This document shows positions 17,083 through 31,100 of a DNA stretch of 64,000 nucleotides, piece after piece. Below the pieces are notes generated by a model, which searched no databases, was not told the DNA's origin, and worked only from the letters and a program-made list of their open reading frames with translations. The first letter of the stretch is position 1, and each line of letters opens with the position of its first letter. The stretch lies in the NCBI RefSeq assembly GCF_000331735.1, contig NC_020126.1:2542001-2606000 (forward strand). Reading direction: 5' to 3'. The translations under genes were made by a program, and so were the position numbers. The DNA comes from Myxococcus stipitatus DSM 14675. GTDB lineage: Bacteria > Myxococcota > Myxococcia > Myxococcales > Myxococcaceae.

Positions 17083-18945
17083 ATGTGGACTGGAGCGCTC
17101 CTTGGCTTGTTGATGGCGTCCACCGTCTCCGCTGAGGAGATGCCGCTGCCCTCCGTGGACCTCGGGATTCGCGAAGTGGATGCGCGGGAGATATCCGTCA
17201 TCAGCCGTCGAACGGAGGAGGACTGGTGGGCCCTGGTGGTCCTGAGGGCCGACTTCGAGAAGAGACGGGATGGAGTCCCTCGGGACGAAGAGCGCACCTT
17301 CCCCTTTCGCATCTATCGGAGCGCCGATGCTGGCATTTCGTGGCGTGAAGATGCGGCGGTGACGGAGGCAGTTGTCGAGGCCGTCGAGCCTCACTCTCAC
17401 TCGGTGCGCTCCTGGCACGGTGGCACCGTTGATTTCCTTGTCTGGTACACGCCGGAGGTGGGCCTCATGGCGGGGGTCTTCGACGCGGGAGTGTTGCGAA
17501 CCATCGATGGGGGGCGCACCTGGAGCCGCATTGCGCTGGCACGAGGGGATGCGTTCCGGGTCTATGAACTGGAGCGGGCGGGTGGACGCACATGGATGTG
17601 TGGCTCCACGGATTCCATCTACCGCAGCGATGATACCGGCGCGACCTGGAGAGAGTTGCCGGGAACCCCCTTCAATAGCGACGACCGTTGCGTGGGTCTC
17701 TCCTTTCTGGATGCGAAGAGGGGATGGGCCGCGGGAATGAAAGGTTCTCTGTGGGCAACGGAGGATGGTGGGGCCACCTGGAGCCGCATGCCGACGGCCT
17801 GGCCTCCGACGCCGGATCCGTTCTGGCCCCAGCGGCCCACGGACTTGGAAGACGTGGCCCTGTTCACCCCGAAAGTGGCGTGGGTCCAGAGTTCGGCCGG
17901 TCGATTCCAGACGACCGATGGAGGGAAGACGTGGCACCCGCGCATGCCCGCTACCGAAGACAGTGAAGAGGTCCTCCGGGTCACACCACGAGCCAGTGGG
18001 CAATCCTGGGTCACGGTGGGCACCACGGAAGAGTCTCCCATGCCCTCGCTCAGCGATCAGGACGCGGTGATGGGTGCCGACACGGTCGTGACGATCCACG
18101 GAGACCTCCTTCACACGTTCGTCGCGGGCCGCCGTGTGAGGGTCACCCCTCTGACGACCCCGGGTTCTGGTGTCCTCACCCCGCTCGATGGGGTGCTCAC
18201 TCTTGAGCGGGAGAGGTGGGTCGGCTGGACGGGGGCGAAGGTCTTGCTCTCGCATGACCAAGGACTGAGCTGGTTCACGGTGGGGCTCGTTCCCGAGGCG
18301 CCTCTTCGCACCTTGGTGTTCGCGAAGGACGGCAGGCTCTTCGCACAGGCTCAGTCGGAGAATCTGTTTGTCTCATGGAACCTTGGCCGCACCTGGAACC
18401 GAAGCACCACCTGGCTGGATGCCCATGACTTCGCCGTGGCGACCGGTGTTCCTCCCGAGCGCCTCGAAACGCCGCTCCAGTGTCTGCTCATCGCACCTGA
18501 GGCCGAGGTGACGGTGCGGTTCGACATCTCCGATTGTTGGCCTCGCTCGAAGAACCATCTGGCGCTGAACCTCGCGAATGACCACGCGACCCTCTCGGGC
18601 CGGTACGAGGCTCATCAGAATCCCCTGGAGGTCCATTCCCGGAAGCTGACCCGTGAGGCGGCACGGCGAATCCTCCGTGGTCTCGTGAGCGCAGCGACGC
18701 AGCAGGAGACTCAGCTCCGCTGCGAATCCATCATGAAGTACACGACCCTCATCGAATGGTCCTGTTCGCCAGATGGAACGGACCGCCGCACCCTGGAGTT
18801 CATCGCCTCTGGCTGTGGCGTGCTGACCCCGGCCGACATCATGGGTGGAGGCACGATGAGTGGCGGAGCGGAGCCAACGGACTACGCGCGCGCCCTTGGT
18901 GTGTACGACCTGGCGGTCCGTGCATTGGAGGGCACGGTTCGATAA
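17083..18945 (+). CDS. Secreted Ycf48/BNR-type beta-propeller protein, copy 1 of a tandem pair
   Basis: The 620-aa protein has a signal peptide (cleavage near VSA-EE). Repeated propeller-blade motifs of the S/T-x-D-x-G-x-T/S-W kind follow: SADAGISW, TIDGGRTW, SDDTGATW, TEDGGATW, TTDGGKTW, SHDQGLSW. These are seen in Ycf48-like photosystem assembly factors and BNR/sialidase-type propellers. No sialidase catalytic residues are evident. A separate C-terminal domain of about 140 residues with Cys residues follows the propeller. It occurs also in the next gene but I cannot name it. The start at 17083 is supported by GGTGAG 7 nt upstream. It is closely related along its whole length to the gene at 19037, so the two arose by tandem duplication. 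Role unknown; an envelope or extracellular protein is likely. Confidence 0.8.
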   Translation: MWTGALLGLLMASTVSAEEMPLPSVDLGIREVDAREISVISRRTEEDWWALVVLRADFEKRRDGVPRDEERTFPFRIYRSADAGISWREDAAVTEAVVEAVEPHSHSVRSWHGGTVDFLVWYTPEVGLMAGVFDAGVLRTIDGGRTWSRIALARGDAFRVYELERAGGRTWMCGSTDSIYRSDDTGATWRELPGTPFNSDDRCVGLSFLDAKRGWAAGMKGSLWATEDGGATWSRMPTAWPPTPDPFWPQRPTDLEDVALFTPKVAWVQSSAGRFQTTDGGKTWHPRMPATEDSEEVLRVTPRASGQSWVTVGTTEESPMPSLSDQDAVMGADTVVTIHGDLLHTFVAGRRVRVTPLTTPGSGVLTPLDGVLTLERERWVGWTGAKVLLSHDQGLSWFTVGLVPEAPLRTLVFAKDGRLFAQAQSENLFVSWNLGRTWNRSTTWLDAHDFAVATGVPPERLETPLQCLLIAPEAEVTVRFDISDCWPRSKNHLALNLANDHATLSGRYEAHQNPLEVHSRKLTREAARRILRGLVSAATQQETQLRCESIMKYTTLIEWSCSPDGTDRRTLEFIASGCGVLTPADIMGGGTMSGGAEPTDYARALGVYDLAVRALEGTVR

Positions 18946-19036
18946 GTCATGACGGAACCATGGCTCTCCATGGCTGTGGCCCCGTGTTACTGGATGCCAT
19001 GGCTTCGACGGCCTCCTGGGGCAGGAGCGGTTCAGC

Positions 19037-20872
19037 GTGACGCGTGGTGCATCGGTGCTGCTGCTCGTCATGCTGTGGATGGCGCTTCCCTCGGGCGCCC
19101 TGGCTTCGCCGCGGCCGTCGGTGGACCTGGGTGTCCGCGAGCTGAAGGTCGAGAAGTTGATGGCCATCAGTCGGCGCACGGACACGGACTGGTGGGCCCT
19201 GGCGGAAGTGAAGGTCGCTCCCCAGATGTGGCTTCGCCAGGTCGTCTACCGGAGCGCGGATTCGGGTCGGTCGTGGCACGAGGACCGAGCGTCCTCGGAG
19301 TCGCTCTCTCGCTCCCTTGTCGTCCCGTCATTCCTGTTCGAGAAGCAGTACAGCCCCTCCGTCGACTTCTTCGTCTGGTACACGCCTGAGATTGGCCTCA
19401 TGGCGGGGTACCTTGGCGCGGCGGTGCTGCGGACCTCGGATGGCGGTCGCTCCTGGCACTCCGTCGCGTTTCCACGACAGGACCCGACCTGGATCTACGA
19501 CCTGGAGCGGGCGGGTCCACGCACGTGGATCTGCGGCTCGTCCGGAACCATCTACCGCAGTGATGATTCCGGTGCGTCCTGGCTGGAACTGAAGGGGACA
19601 CCCTTCACTTCCGAGGACCGCTGCATGAGCCTCTCCTTCCTGGACGCGGAGCGCGGTTGGGCCGCGGGGATGCGAGGCTCCTTGTGGGCGACGAAGGATG
19701 GTGGAACGACCTGGCGTCGCATCGAGACGCCCTGGCCCCCGGCACCAGCTCGAGGGCCCGCCACGATGCTTCGCGAGGTGACCCTGTTGACGCCCCAGGT
19801 GGCCTGGCTCCAGGGCTCCGCGGGCCGCTTCCAGACCACCGATGGAGGGACGACATGGAACCTCCGGCCTCCAGCCCCCGAAGAGCGTGACGCGTCCCCA
19901 CGGGTCACGACGCTCGCCGGAGGAAGGCGCATCATCACCTGGGAGTCCTCGAAGCACGGAGGCGCCGTGCATGCGCGGACACCGGCCTTCGGCGAGCCCA
20001 TGACGGTCATGGGGGCCGACACGCTCGTGAAGGTCCGAGGCCGCCTCCTGCACACCCTTCGAGGGGGGCGCCTCGTGAGGACTTCTCCGCTCACCACGCC
20101 GGGCTCGGGGGCCCTCACGAGGCTCGATGGCCTGGAGACCGCCAAGCCCACCACCTGGACCGGCTGGAAGGGGGCCCAGGTGATGTTGTCCCATGACCAG
20201 GGGCGGAGCTGGTTCTCGGTGGGGCGCGTCCCCGAGGCCCCTCTGCGCTCGCTGAGCATCACGGAGGACGACGTGCTCGTTGCTTGGGCGCAGTCGCAGC
20301 GCTCGTTCGCCTCCTCCGATTTCGGCCTGACCTGGGGGCAGAGCACGGCCGAGAGCCCTGCCTTGGCCACAGGCGTGCCGCTGACGGAGCAGGAGTACCA
20401 GCTCCACTGTCTGCTCAATGCGCCAGAGGCCGCGGTGAAGGTGCGCTTCGGCCTCGTCGGCTGCAATGCCGACGAGGAGAATCACCTCGCCCTGGAGGTC
20501 TCGAACGCGCGCGCGCTGCTCTCCGGAAAGTACCCGGCTCGGAAGAAGCCCCTCACGGTCCAGTCGCGCGTGCTGTCCCCTGACGAGGCCCGACGCTTCC
20601 TCCGCGCACTGGTCGCCGCCGCCACCCGGGAGGAGAAGCCACTCGGTTGCGAGTCCAACTCCCGGTACAGGGCCGTCCTCGAGTGGTCCTGCTCACCTGG
20701 GAGTTCCGTGCGCCACTCCCTCGAGTATGAGGCCGAGGCCTGTGGCCCTCGCACCCACGCGACCCTCGTGGGCGAGGCGATGGTGGCGGGTGATTCGGAA
20801 TCAGAGGGCTATGCGCGTGCCCTCGGTGTGCACGACCTGGCGGCTCGTGCATTGGAGGGCACGCTGCCGTGA
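19037..20872 (+). CDS. Secreted Ycf48/BNR-type beta-propeller protein, copy 2 of a tandem pair
   Basis: This 611-aa paralogue of the preceding gene shares its order of features. They are a signal peptide (ending ALA-SP), the PSVDLGVREL opening, blade motifs (SADSGRSW, TSDGGRSW, SDDSGASW, TKDGGTTW, TTDGGTTW, SHDQGRSW) and the Cys-containing C-terminal domain. The GTG start has GGAG about 10 nt upstream. The 91-bp gap after copy 1 is too short for much regulation, so the two are probably co-transcribed. The stop codon is only three bases from the converging FAAL gene, leaving no room for a terminator between them. I see no catalytic signature. Confidence 0.8.
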   Translation: MTRGASVLLLVMLWMALPSGALASPRPSVDLGVRELKVEKLMAISRRTDTDWWALAEVKVAPQMWLRQVVYRSADSGRSWHEDRASSESLSRSLVVPSFLFEKQYSPSVDFFVWYTPEIGLMAGYLGAAVLRTSDGGRSWHSVAFPRQDPTWIYDLERAGPRTWICGSSGTIYRSDDSGASWLELKGTPFTSEDRCMSLSFLDAERGWAAGMRGSLWATKDGGTTWRRIETPWPPAPARGPATMLREVTLLTPQVAWLQGSAGRFQTTDGGTTWNLRPPAPEERDASPRVTTLAGGRRIITWESSKHGGAVHARTPAFGEPMTVMGADTLVKVRGRLLHTLRGGRLVRTSPLTTPGSGALTRLDGLETAKPTTWTGWKGAQVMLSHDQGRSWFSVGRVPEAPLRSLSITEDDVLVAWAQSQRSFASSDFGLTWGQSTAESPALATGVPLTEQEYQLHCLLNAPEAAVKVRFGLVGCNADEENHLALEVSNARALLSGKYPARKKPLTVQSRVLSPDEARRFLRALVAAATREEKPLGCESNSRYRAVLEWSCSPGSSVRHSLEYEAEACGPRTHATLVGEAMVAGDSESEGYARALGVHDLAARALEGTLP

Positions 20873-20875
20873 GGG

Positions 20876-22630
20876 TCAGCCCGGCCAGCGCTGGAGCGCG
20901 TTCTCCAGGTACTTCGCCCGGCACGCGCGACGCTGCACCTTGCCGCTGGAGGTCTTGAGCACCTCGCCATGCTGGAGCAGGACCAGCTCGTGGACATCCA
21001 GCGAGTGCGCCGCGGCGAGCGCCTGCCGCACCTTCCGGGTCACCTCCTTCGTGTCCAGGACCTGCGCCCCCGCGCTGTCTCCCGGCGGCGTGTACTGACG
21101 GTCCACCTCGATGAGCACCACGAGCTTCTCCTCGTTCGACTGCTCCACCGAGAAGGCCACGCAGCAGCCGAGCCGGAAGCCCTCGTGCTGCACCTCCACC
21201 GTCTGCTCGATGTCCTGCGGATAGTGGTTGCGACCATCCACGATGATGAGGTCCTTCAGGCGCCCGGTGACGTACAGCTCGCCCTCCCGCTGGAACCCCA
21301 GGTCCCCCGTGCGCAGGTAACCCCCTTCCGCCTCATGCCCCTGGACGCGCGCCTGGAACGTCTCCGCGTTGTGCTCGCCTCGGCCCCAGTAGCCCTGGGT
21401 GACGTGCGGCCCGGACACCCAGATTTCACCCACCTCGCCATCCGCGCAGGACTGGGACGTCTCCGGGTTGGCGATGCGGACCTGTCCTCCCGCCCAGGCC
21501 CTGCCGCAGCTCACCAGCACTCGCGTGTTCTCCGCGCCTGGGGGCGCGACCACGACGCGATTGCGCTCCAGGGCGCCTGCTTCCACCGTGAGGGTGCGGT
21601 GCGACGCCATGCGCATCCCGCCGGAGGCATAGAGCGTCGCCTCGGCGAGTCCGTAGCAAGGATAGAGCGCCGCCTTCTGGAAGCCCTGCGGCGCGAAGGT
21701 CTCCGCGAAGCGCTCCAGCGTGTCCGCTCGCACGGGCTCCGCGCCGTTGAAGGCGACCTTCCAGGAGCTCAGGTCCAAGCCCTCTCGCTGCTCGGGCTTC
21801 ACCTTCCGCACGCACAGCGCATAGCCGAAGTTCGGGCCTCCGCTCACCACGCCCCGGTACTTGCTGACCGCACGCAGCCAGCGCACCGGCCGCTGCAAGA
21901 AGGCCCACGGCGACATCAACACGCCGTGCCCGCCCAGATACAGCGGATGCATCACCGTGCCGATGAGTCCCATGTCGTGGTACAGCGGCAGCCATCCGAC
22001 GATGGTCGAGGCCGGGTCGCTGCCGAAGCCCCGCCGAATCATCTCCTGATTGGCCAGCAGGTTCCGGTGAGACACCATGACGCCCTTCGGCGTCGACGTG
22101 GAGCCGGACGTGTACTGGAGAAAGGCCATGCTCTCGCCCGTGAGCCGAGGCTCCTTCCACCGCGCCTCCAGCCCCGAGGGCAACGCATCCACGGCGATCC
22201 AGTGCAGCTCCTTCAGCACGGGCGTCGTCTCCGAGAACGCCTTCACGCTCTCCAGGATGTCGCTCGTGGTGAGTGCGAAGCGGGGCTTCGCGTCCGCGAT
22301 GATGGAGAGCAGTCGCGCCAGCGTCTGCTCGTTCTGCGGCGGATAGACGGGCACCGCCGCCACGCCCGCCGTGAGGCAGCCATAGAAGGCCCCGATGTAG
22401 TCGAGCCCCGGCGCGAACAGCAGCAGCGCCCGGTCCTCGGCCGCGCCTTGCTCCTGGAGCGCGGCGGCGATGGCTCGGGTGTTCCGGTCGAGCTCCGCAT
22501 AGCTCCACCGCCGCTCCTGGTCCTCGCCGTTGACGAGGAAGGTGTAGGCGGGAGCGTCGGGCTGGGTCTCGGCGCGCCAGCGCAGCAGTGAGCTCAGCGT
22601 GGTGATGGACGGAGGAATGGCGGCGGTCAC
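20876..22630 (-). CDS. Stand-alone fatty acyl-AMP ligase (FAAL), loading enzyme of the beta-amino-lipopeptide pathway
   Basis: The 584-aa enzyme should adenylate a fatty acid and pass it to the N-terminal ACP of the PKS-NRPS encoded at the start of this operon. FAAL landmarks are YTSGSTSTPKG, PLYHDMGLIGT, GGPNFGYALC, YPCYGLAEATLY and LRTGDLGF, with the C-terminal KTSSGKVQRRACR. It ends without a carrier domain, so it acts in trans. The GTG start overlaps the stop of the MFS gene (GTGA), with AAGGAG 7 nt upstream. In Bacillus iturin-type synthetases the acyl ligase is fused to the first megasynthase. Here it is detached and last in the operon. It is also distinct from the FAAL fused to ACP-C at 7187-10738. 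Confidence 0.95.
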   Translation of the reverse strand: MTAAIPPSITTLSSLLRWRAETQPDAPAYTFLVNGEDQERRWSYAELDRNTRAIAAALQEQGAAEDRALLLFAPGLDYIGAFYGCLTAGVAAVPVYPPQNEQTLARLLSIIADAKPRFALTTSDILESVKAFSETTPVLKELHWIAVDALPSGLEARWKEPRLTGESMAFLQYTSGSTSTPKGVMVSHRNLLANQEMIRRGFGSDPASTIVGWLPLYHDMGLIGTVMHPLYLGGHGVLMSPWAFLQRPVRWLRAVSKYRGVVSGGPNFGYALCVRKVKPEQREGLDLSSWKVAFNGAEPVRADTLERFAETFAPQGFQKAALYPCYGLAEATLYASGGMRMASHRTLTVEAGALERNRVVVAPPGAENTRVLVSCGRAWAGGQVRIANPETSQSCADGEVGEIWVSGPHVTQGYWGRGEHNAETFQARVQGHEAEGGYLRTGDLGFQREGELYVTGRLKDLIIVDGRNHYPQDIEQTVEVQHEGFRLGCCVAFSVEQSNEEKLVVLIEVDRQYTPPGDSAGAQVLDTKEVTRKVRQALAAAHSLDVHELVLLQHGEVLKTSSGKVQRRACRAKYLENALQRWPG

Positions 22631-23978
22631 GGCAGGGCTCCTTCGGAGGAAGTGGGAATGGGCGGCTCGCTGGCACTGGGGCCAGGTGACGCCTCGGGCC
22701 TCGCATCGAGGGCCCGCAGAGGACGGTGGAGGGCGGCCAGGCCCGTCAGCAGGACGGTCAGCGTGCCCGCGAGGAGGAACATCAGCGCGATGCCGCGCCC
22801 GGCCCCCGTGCCGATGAGCGTCCCCAGCAGCGGGACGAGCGAACCGCCTGGACGGAGCGCGGGCTCGAACACGAGGTCCGCCAGCGGGCCCGAGAGGGAG
22901 TAGGCGAGCGGAAGCATCATCCCCGTGATGGCCGAACTGAACGCGAAGACCCGGCCCCGCAGCGCCAGGGGAACGATGCGCTGGAGGAGGGACTGGCTGG
23001 CGCCGTTGATGAGGGGGATGCCGAAGAAGAACGCGAAGGACACCGCCGCGAGGAGGGGGAGCGAGGTCCCGAATCCGACGACGACGAGGCTCAGTCCGCA
23101 GGTGAGCTGGAAGAGCAGCACGCCGTGCACCTGTCGGCGAGGTCCGCCCCATGCGCTCATCACCACGCTGCCCACGAGCAGCCCGACACCTCCCGCCGTG
23201 GTGAGCATGCCCAGGGCCTTCACGTCCGCGAGCGCCAGCACCAGGGGCGTCACCAGCACCTCGACGACGCCCGTGATGAAGTTGCTTCCCGCGAGGAAGA
23301 GGAACAGCGCCAACAGGCCCGGAGTGCCGCGCAGATAGGCCCCGCCCTCGCGCACCAGCGACAGGAGCGAGGGCGGGCCTTCCACGGACGTGGAGGCGGG
23401 TCGCTCCGGGATGCGCAGCAGGAAGAGCGGCAGGACACCGAGGAGGAAGGTCCCCGCGTCGAGCAACAGGATGCCCTCCAAGCCCACCACCGCGAGCAGG
23501 GCGGCGCTGGCCAGCGGTGCGCCCAACTGCGCGCAGGCGAGCCCCAGCTGGATGAGGCCGTTGGCGCGGCCCAGGTGCTGGGGCGGCACCACCGTGGACA
23601 CCAGGACCGCGAAGGCGGGCTGCTGGAAGGCGCTGGCCATGGAGACGATGGCGGTCGTGACGTAGGCGTGCCAGGGGCGGAGCTGTCCGGTGAGGAGCAG
23701 CAGCGCGAGCACCATCGTCATCAGTCCCGCCACCGTGTCGCTCAGCAGCAGCCCCCGGCGCAGCGGCCAGCGGTCCACCAGCGCGCCCGTCACGGGACCG
23801 AGCAGGACGCCCGGGAGCGCGGCACACAGCATGATGAGCGCGAAGCGCGTCACGCCGCCCGTCGTCTGGTACATCCACACGCCCAGCGCGAAGCTGGTCA
23901 GCGAGGAGCCGAACAACGAGAGCACCTGTCCCAGCCACACGGACAGGGCACGGCCCAGCGAGAAGTGCGCGGCCGCCG

Positions 23979-23982
<4 letters not shown>
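22627..23982 (-). CDS. Major facilitator superfamily exporter
   Basis: The 451-aa integral membrane protein has about 10-12 hydrophobic helices. The MFS loop signature between helices 2 and 3 (GPVTGALVDRWPLRRGLL) is present. The overall pattern matches the MFS_3/EntS-like drug and siderophore exporters. It lies between the terminal NRPS-TE gene and the FAAL gene. Four-base overlaps on both sides (ATGA with the NRPS, GTGA with the FAAL) make it part of the biosynthetic operon. It most likely exports the lipopeptide and may confer self-resistance. Confidence 0.9.
22638..22643 (-). promoter_or_regulatory. Ribosome binding site of the FAAL gene
   Basis: AAGGAG lies 7 nt before the GTG at 22630, inside the end of the MFS gene. 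It supports a GTG start that overlaps the MFS stop. Confidence 0.65.
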
Positions 23983-28140
<4,158 letters not shown>

Positions 28141-28148
<8 letters not shown>

Positions 28149-31100
28149 TGTGGGAGCCCTCCGCCAGCAGCGCTGCTTCCTCGTCCGAGAGCCCGTCCAC
28201 CTCGTCCAGGAGGCTCGCGAGTGCGGCCTCGTCCACGGCTTCGAGCCTCGCGAGGATGATGCGCTCGGCGAGCCCCGCGACGGTGGTGTGCTCGAAGAGG
28301 GCGCGCAGGGGCAAGTCCACCTCGAAGGCGGCGTTCGCGCGCGAGAGGATGCGCGTGGCCAGGAGCGAGTGACCTCCCACGGCGAAGAAGTCGTCCATCA
28401 CCCCGAGCGACTCCAGTCCGAGCACCTCGCGCCAGATGGCGAGCAGCGCCGCCTCCGTCTCGGTGCGGGGCGCGACCAGCGGGTCGTCCACCGCTCTCAG
28501 ACCCGCGTCCGGCACCGGCAGGGCCCGACGGTCCACCTTGCCGTTCGGCGTCAGGGGGAGCGCCTCCATCCGCAGGAAGAGCGCGGGGACCATGTAGTCG
28601 GGCAGCCGCGCGCGCACGAAGTCCCGCAGCGCCGAGACGTCCTGTCCCCCCGCGCCGACGACGTAGGCCACGAGCCGCGCGGGCGTGCCAGGGTCCTGCC
28701 GCAGCAGCACCACGGCGGACTCGATGGAGGGCGCCTTGCCGAGCACCGACTCGATCTCCGCCAGCTCCACGCGGAAGCCGCGCAGCTTCACCTGCGTGTC
28801 CGCGCGGCCGAGGAACTCCAGGTTCCCGTCCGGCAGCCAGCGCGCGCGGTCTCCCGAGCGATAGAGCCGCGAGCCGGGTGCCCCGAACGGGTCCGGCACG
28901 AAGCGCTCCGCGGTCAGCTCGGGACGCAGGCGATAGCCGCGCGCCACGCCCTCTCCGGCGATGAAGAGCTCACCCACGACGCCCACCGGCACTGGCTGGT
29001 GACGCGCGTCGAGCACATGGACGCGCACGTTGGCGAACGGCCGCCCGATGGGGACGAGCCGCGACTCCGCTCCCGTCAGACCGTCGCTCTCGAACCACGT
29101 GCTGTCGATGGTGGTCTCGCTGATGCCATAGGAGTTGATGAGCCGCGTCCCGTCTCCGATGACACCTCGGAGGCGGTGGTACTCGTCGACGTACCAGGCG
29201 TCGGAGCCGGCGACGAAGGCGCGCATGCGGTCCAGTCGCTGCCCGGTCTCCTCCAGGTGCTGGAGCAGGCCGCGCGCCACGGCGGGGACGAACTCGGCGC
29301 AGTGGATGTCCTCGTCGCGCAGCAGCGCGTACAGGCGCGCGGGCTCCAGGAGCCACTCCCGCGGGCAGAGCACCAGCCTGCCGCCCGAGAGGAGTGCTCG
29401 GACGAGGTCTCCCGCGAACACGTCGAAGGAGAAGCTCGCCATCTGCAGGTGGTTGCGGCAGCCCTCGTCGCGCAGGCCGTAGCCCTGCTCCCAGCCGAGG
29501 TAGGCATTCGCCCAGCTCCGGTGGGAGACCATCACGCCCTTCGGCGTGCCCGTCGAGCCCGAGGTGAAGACGACGTAGGCCAAGGTGCCAGAGCCCGCGA
29601 GCCGAGGCGGAGGCACCGTGGGGAGCCGCTCGCGCGCCGGGGCCTCGCCGTCCATCAGGTAGCGCGGGACGTCGGACGGACCGAGGGAGGCTTCCAGCGT
29701 GCGCTGGGTGATGAGCCATGACAGCCGGGCCTCGGAGACCATGAGCGCCACGCGCTCCGAGGGATAGGCCGGGTCGAGCGGGACGTAGGCGCCGCCCGCC
29801 TTGAGGATGCCCAGGAGCGCGACGTACAGCTCGGGCGTGCGCTCCAGGTAGACGCCGACCAGGACCTCGGGGCCGACGCCTCGGGCTCGGAGGTGGTGGG
29901 CCAGGCGGTTCGATTGTTCCTCGAGCTGTCCGTAGGTGAGGGACGCGCCTCCCGGGGCGGAGACGGCGACGGCGTCGGGCGTCTTCCGCGCCTGTGCTTC
30001 GAAGTGCTCATGCACGCAGGCGTCCGCGGCGAGGGGCGCGTGGGTGTCGTTCCAGTCGACGAGCAGCCGGTGGCGCGCGGCCTCGGTGAGGATGGACACG
30101 TCGCCCAGGGCCCGTGTCTCGGAGGCACAGAGGTTCACCAGCGCGGTGGCGAGCTGCTCCAGGAGCTGCTCCACGGCGCGCTCATCGAGGCGCGGGGACT
30201 CGAAGTCGATGAGCAGCAGCAGCTCCTTGTCGGCATGGGCCGTCAAGGTGAGCGGGTAGTGGGTCCGCTCCTGCGCGTTGACGTCGCGGACCTCCAGCGC
30301 GCTCGAGCCCTGCATCACCGACTGCTCCACGGGGTAGTTCTCGAAGACGAGGAGCGTTTCGAAGAGCGAGGTGCCGCGAGGGACCTGGCTCCAGCCCTGG
30401 ACCCGCACCAGCGGCGCGGACTCGTGGGGTGCCCGCTCGACCTGCGCGGCCTGAAGCTCCTTCAGCCAGTCCACGACGCGCTTGCTGGCGGGGAGCCGCA
30501 CGCGAGCGGGGACGGTGTTGATGAACAGGCCCACCATCTGCTCGACACCGCCGAGCTCGGGTGGACGGCCCGCGACGGTGACGCCGAAGAGGACATCCTC
30601 CGAGCTGGCGTGACGCCCCAACACCAGCGCCCACGCGGCCTGGACCAGGGTGCCGAGGGTGACCTGGTGGCGGCGTGAGAAGACGCGAAGGCGCTCGGTC
30701 GCGTCCTCGGGGACGAGGACCTTGCGTGCGCCCATCACAGGGGTCGCGCTTCGTGCCTGGCCCCCTTGCTCGCAGGGGACGGGGGTTGGCTCGGTGAAGC
30801 CGGCCAGCTCTTGCCGCCACCACGTCTCCGCCTTCGCGGTGCCACGCTCGCGCAGCCAGGCGATGTAGTCGCGGAAGAGGGGCGGTGCCTCCAGGGTGGG
30901 CGTCTCCCGACGCAGCTTCGCGTCGTATCGGGCCAGCACCTCGTTCAGGACTCGGCCCACGCTCCAGCCGTCGAGCAGCAGGTGGTGGAAGCTCCACACC
31001 ACGCGCCACGTGCGCTCTCCGAGACGCAGCACCGCCACGCGCATCAGCGGGGCGCGCTCGAGGTCGAAGCCGCGTGCTTCGTCCTCCTGCATCCATTGGG

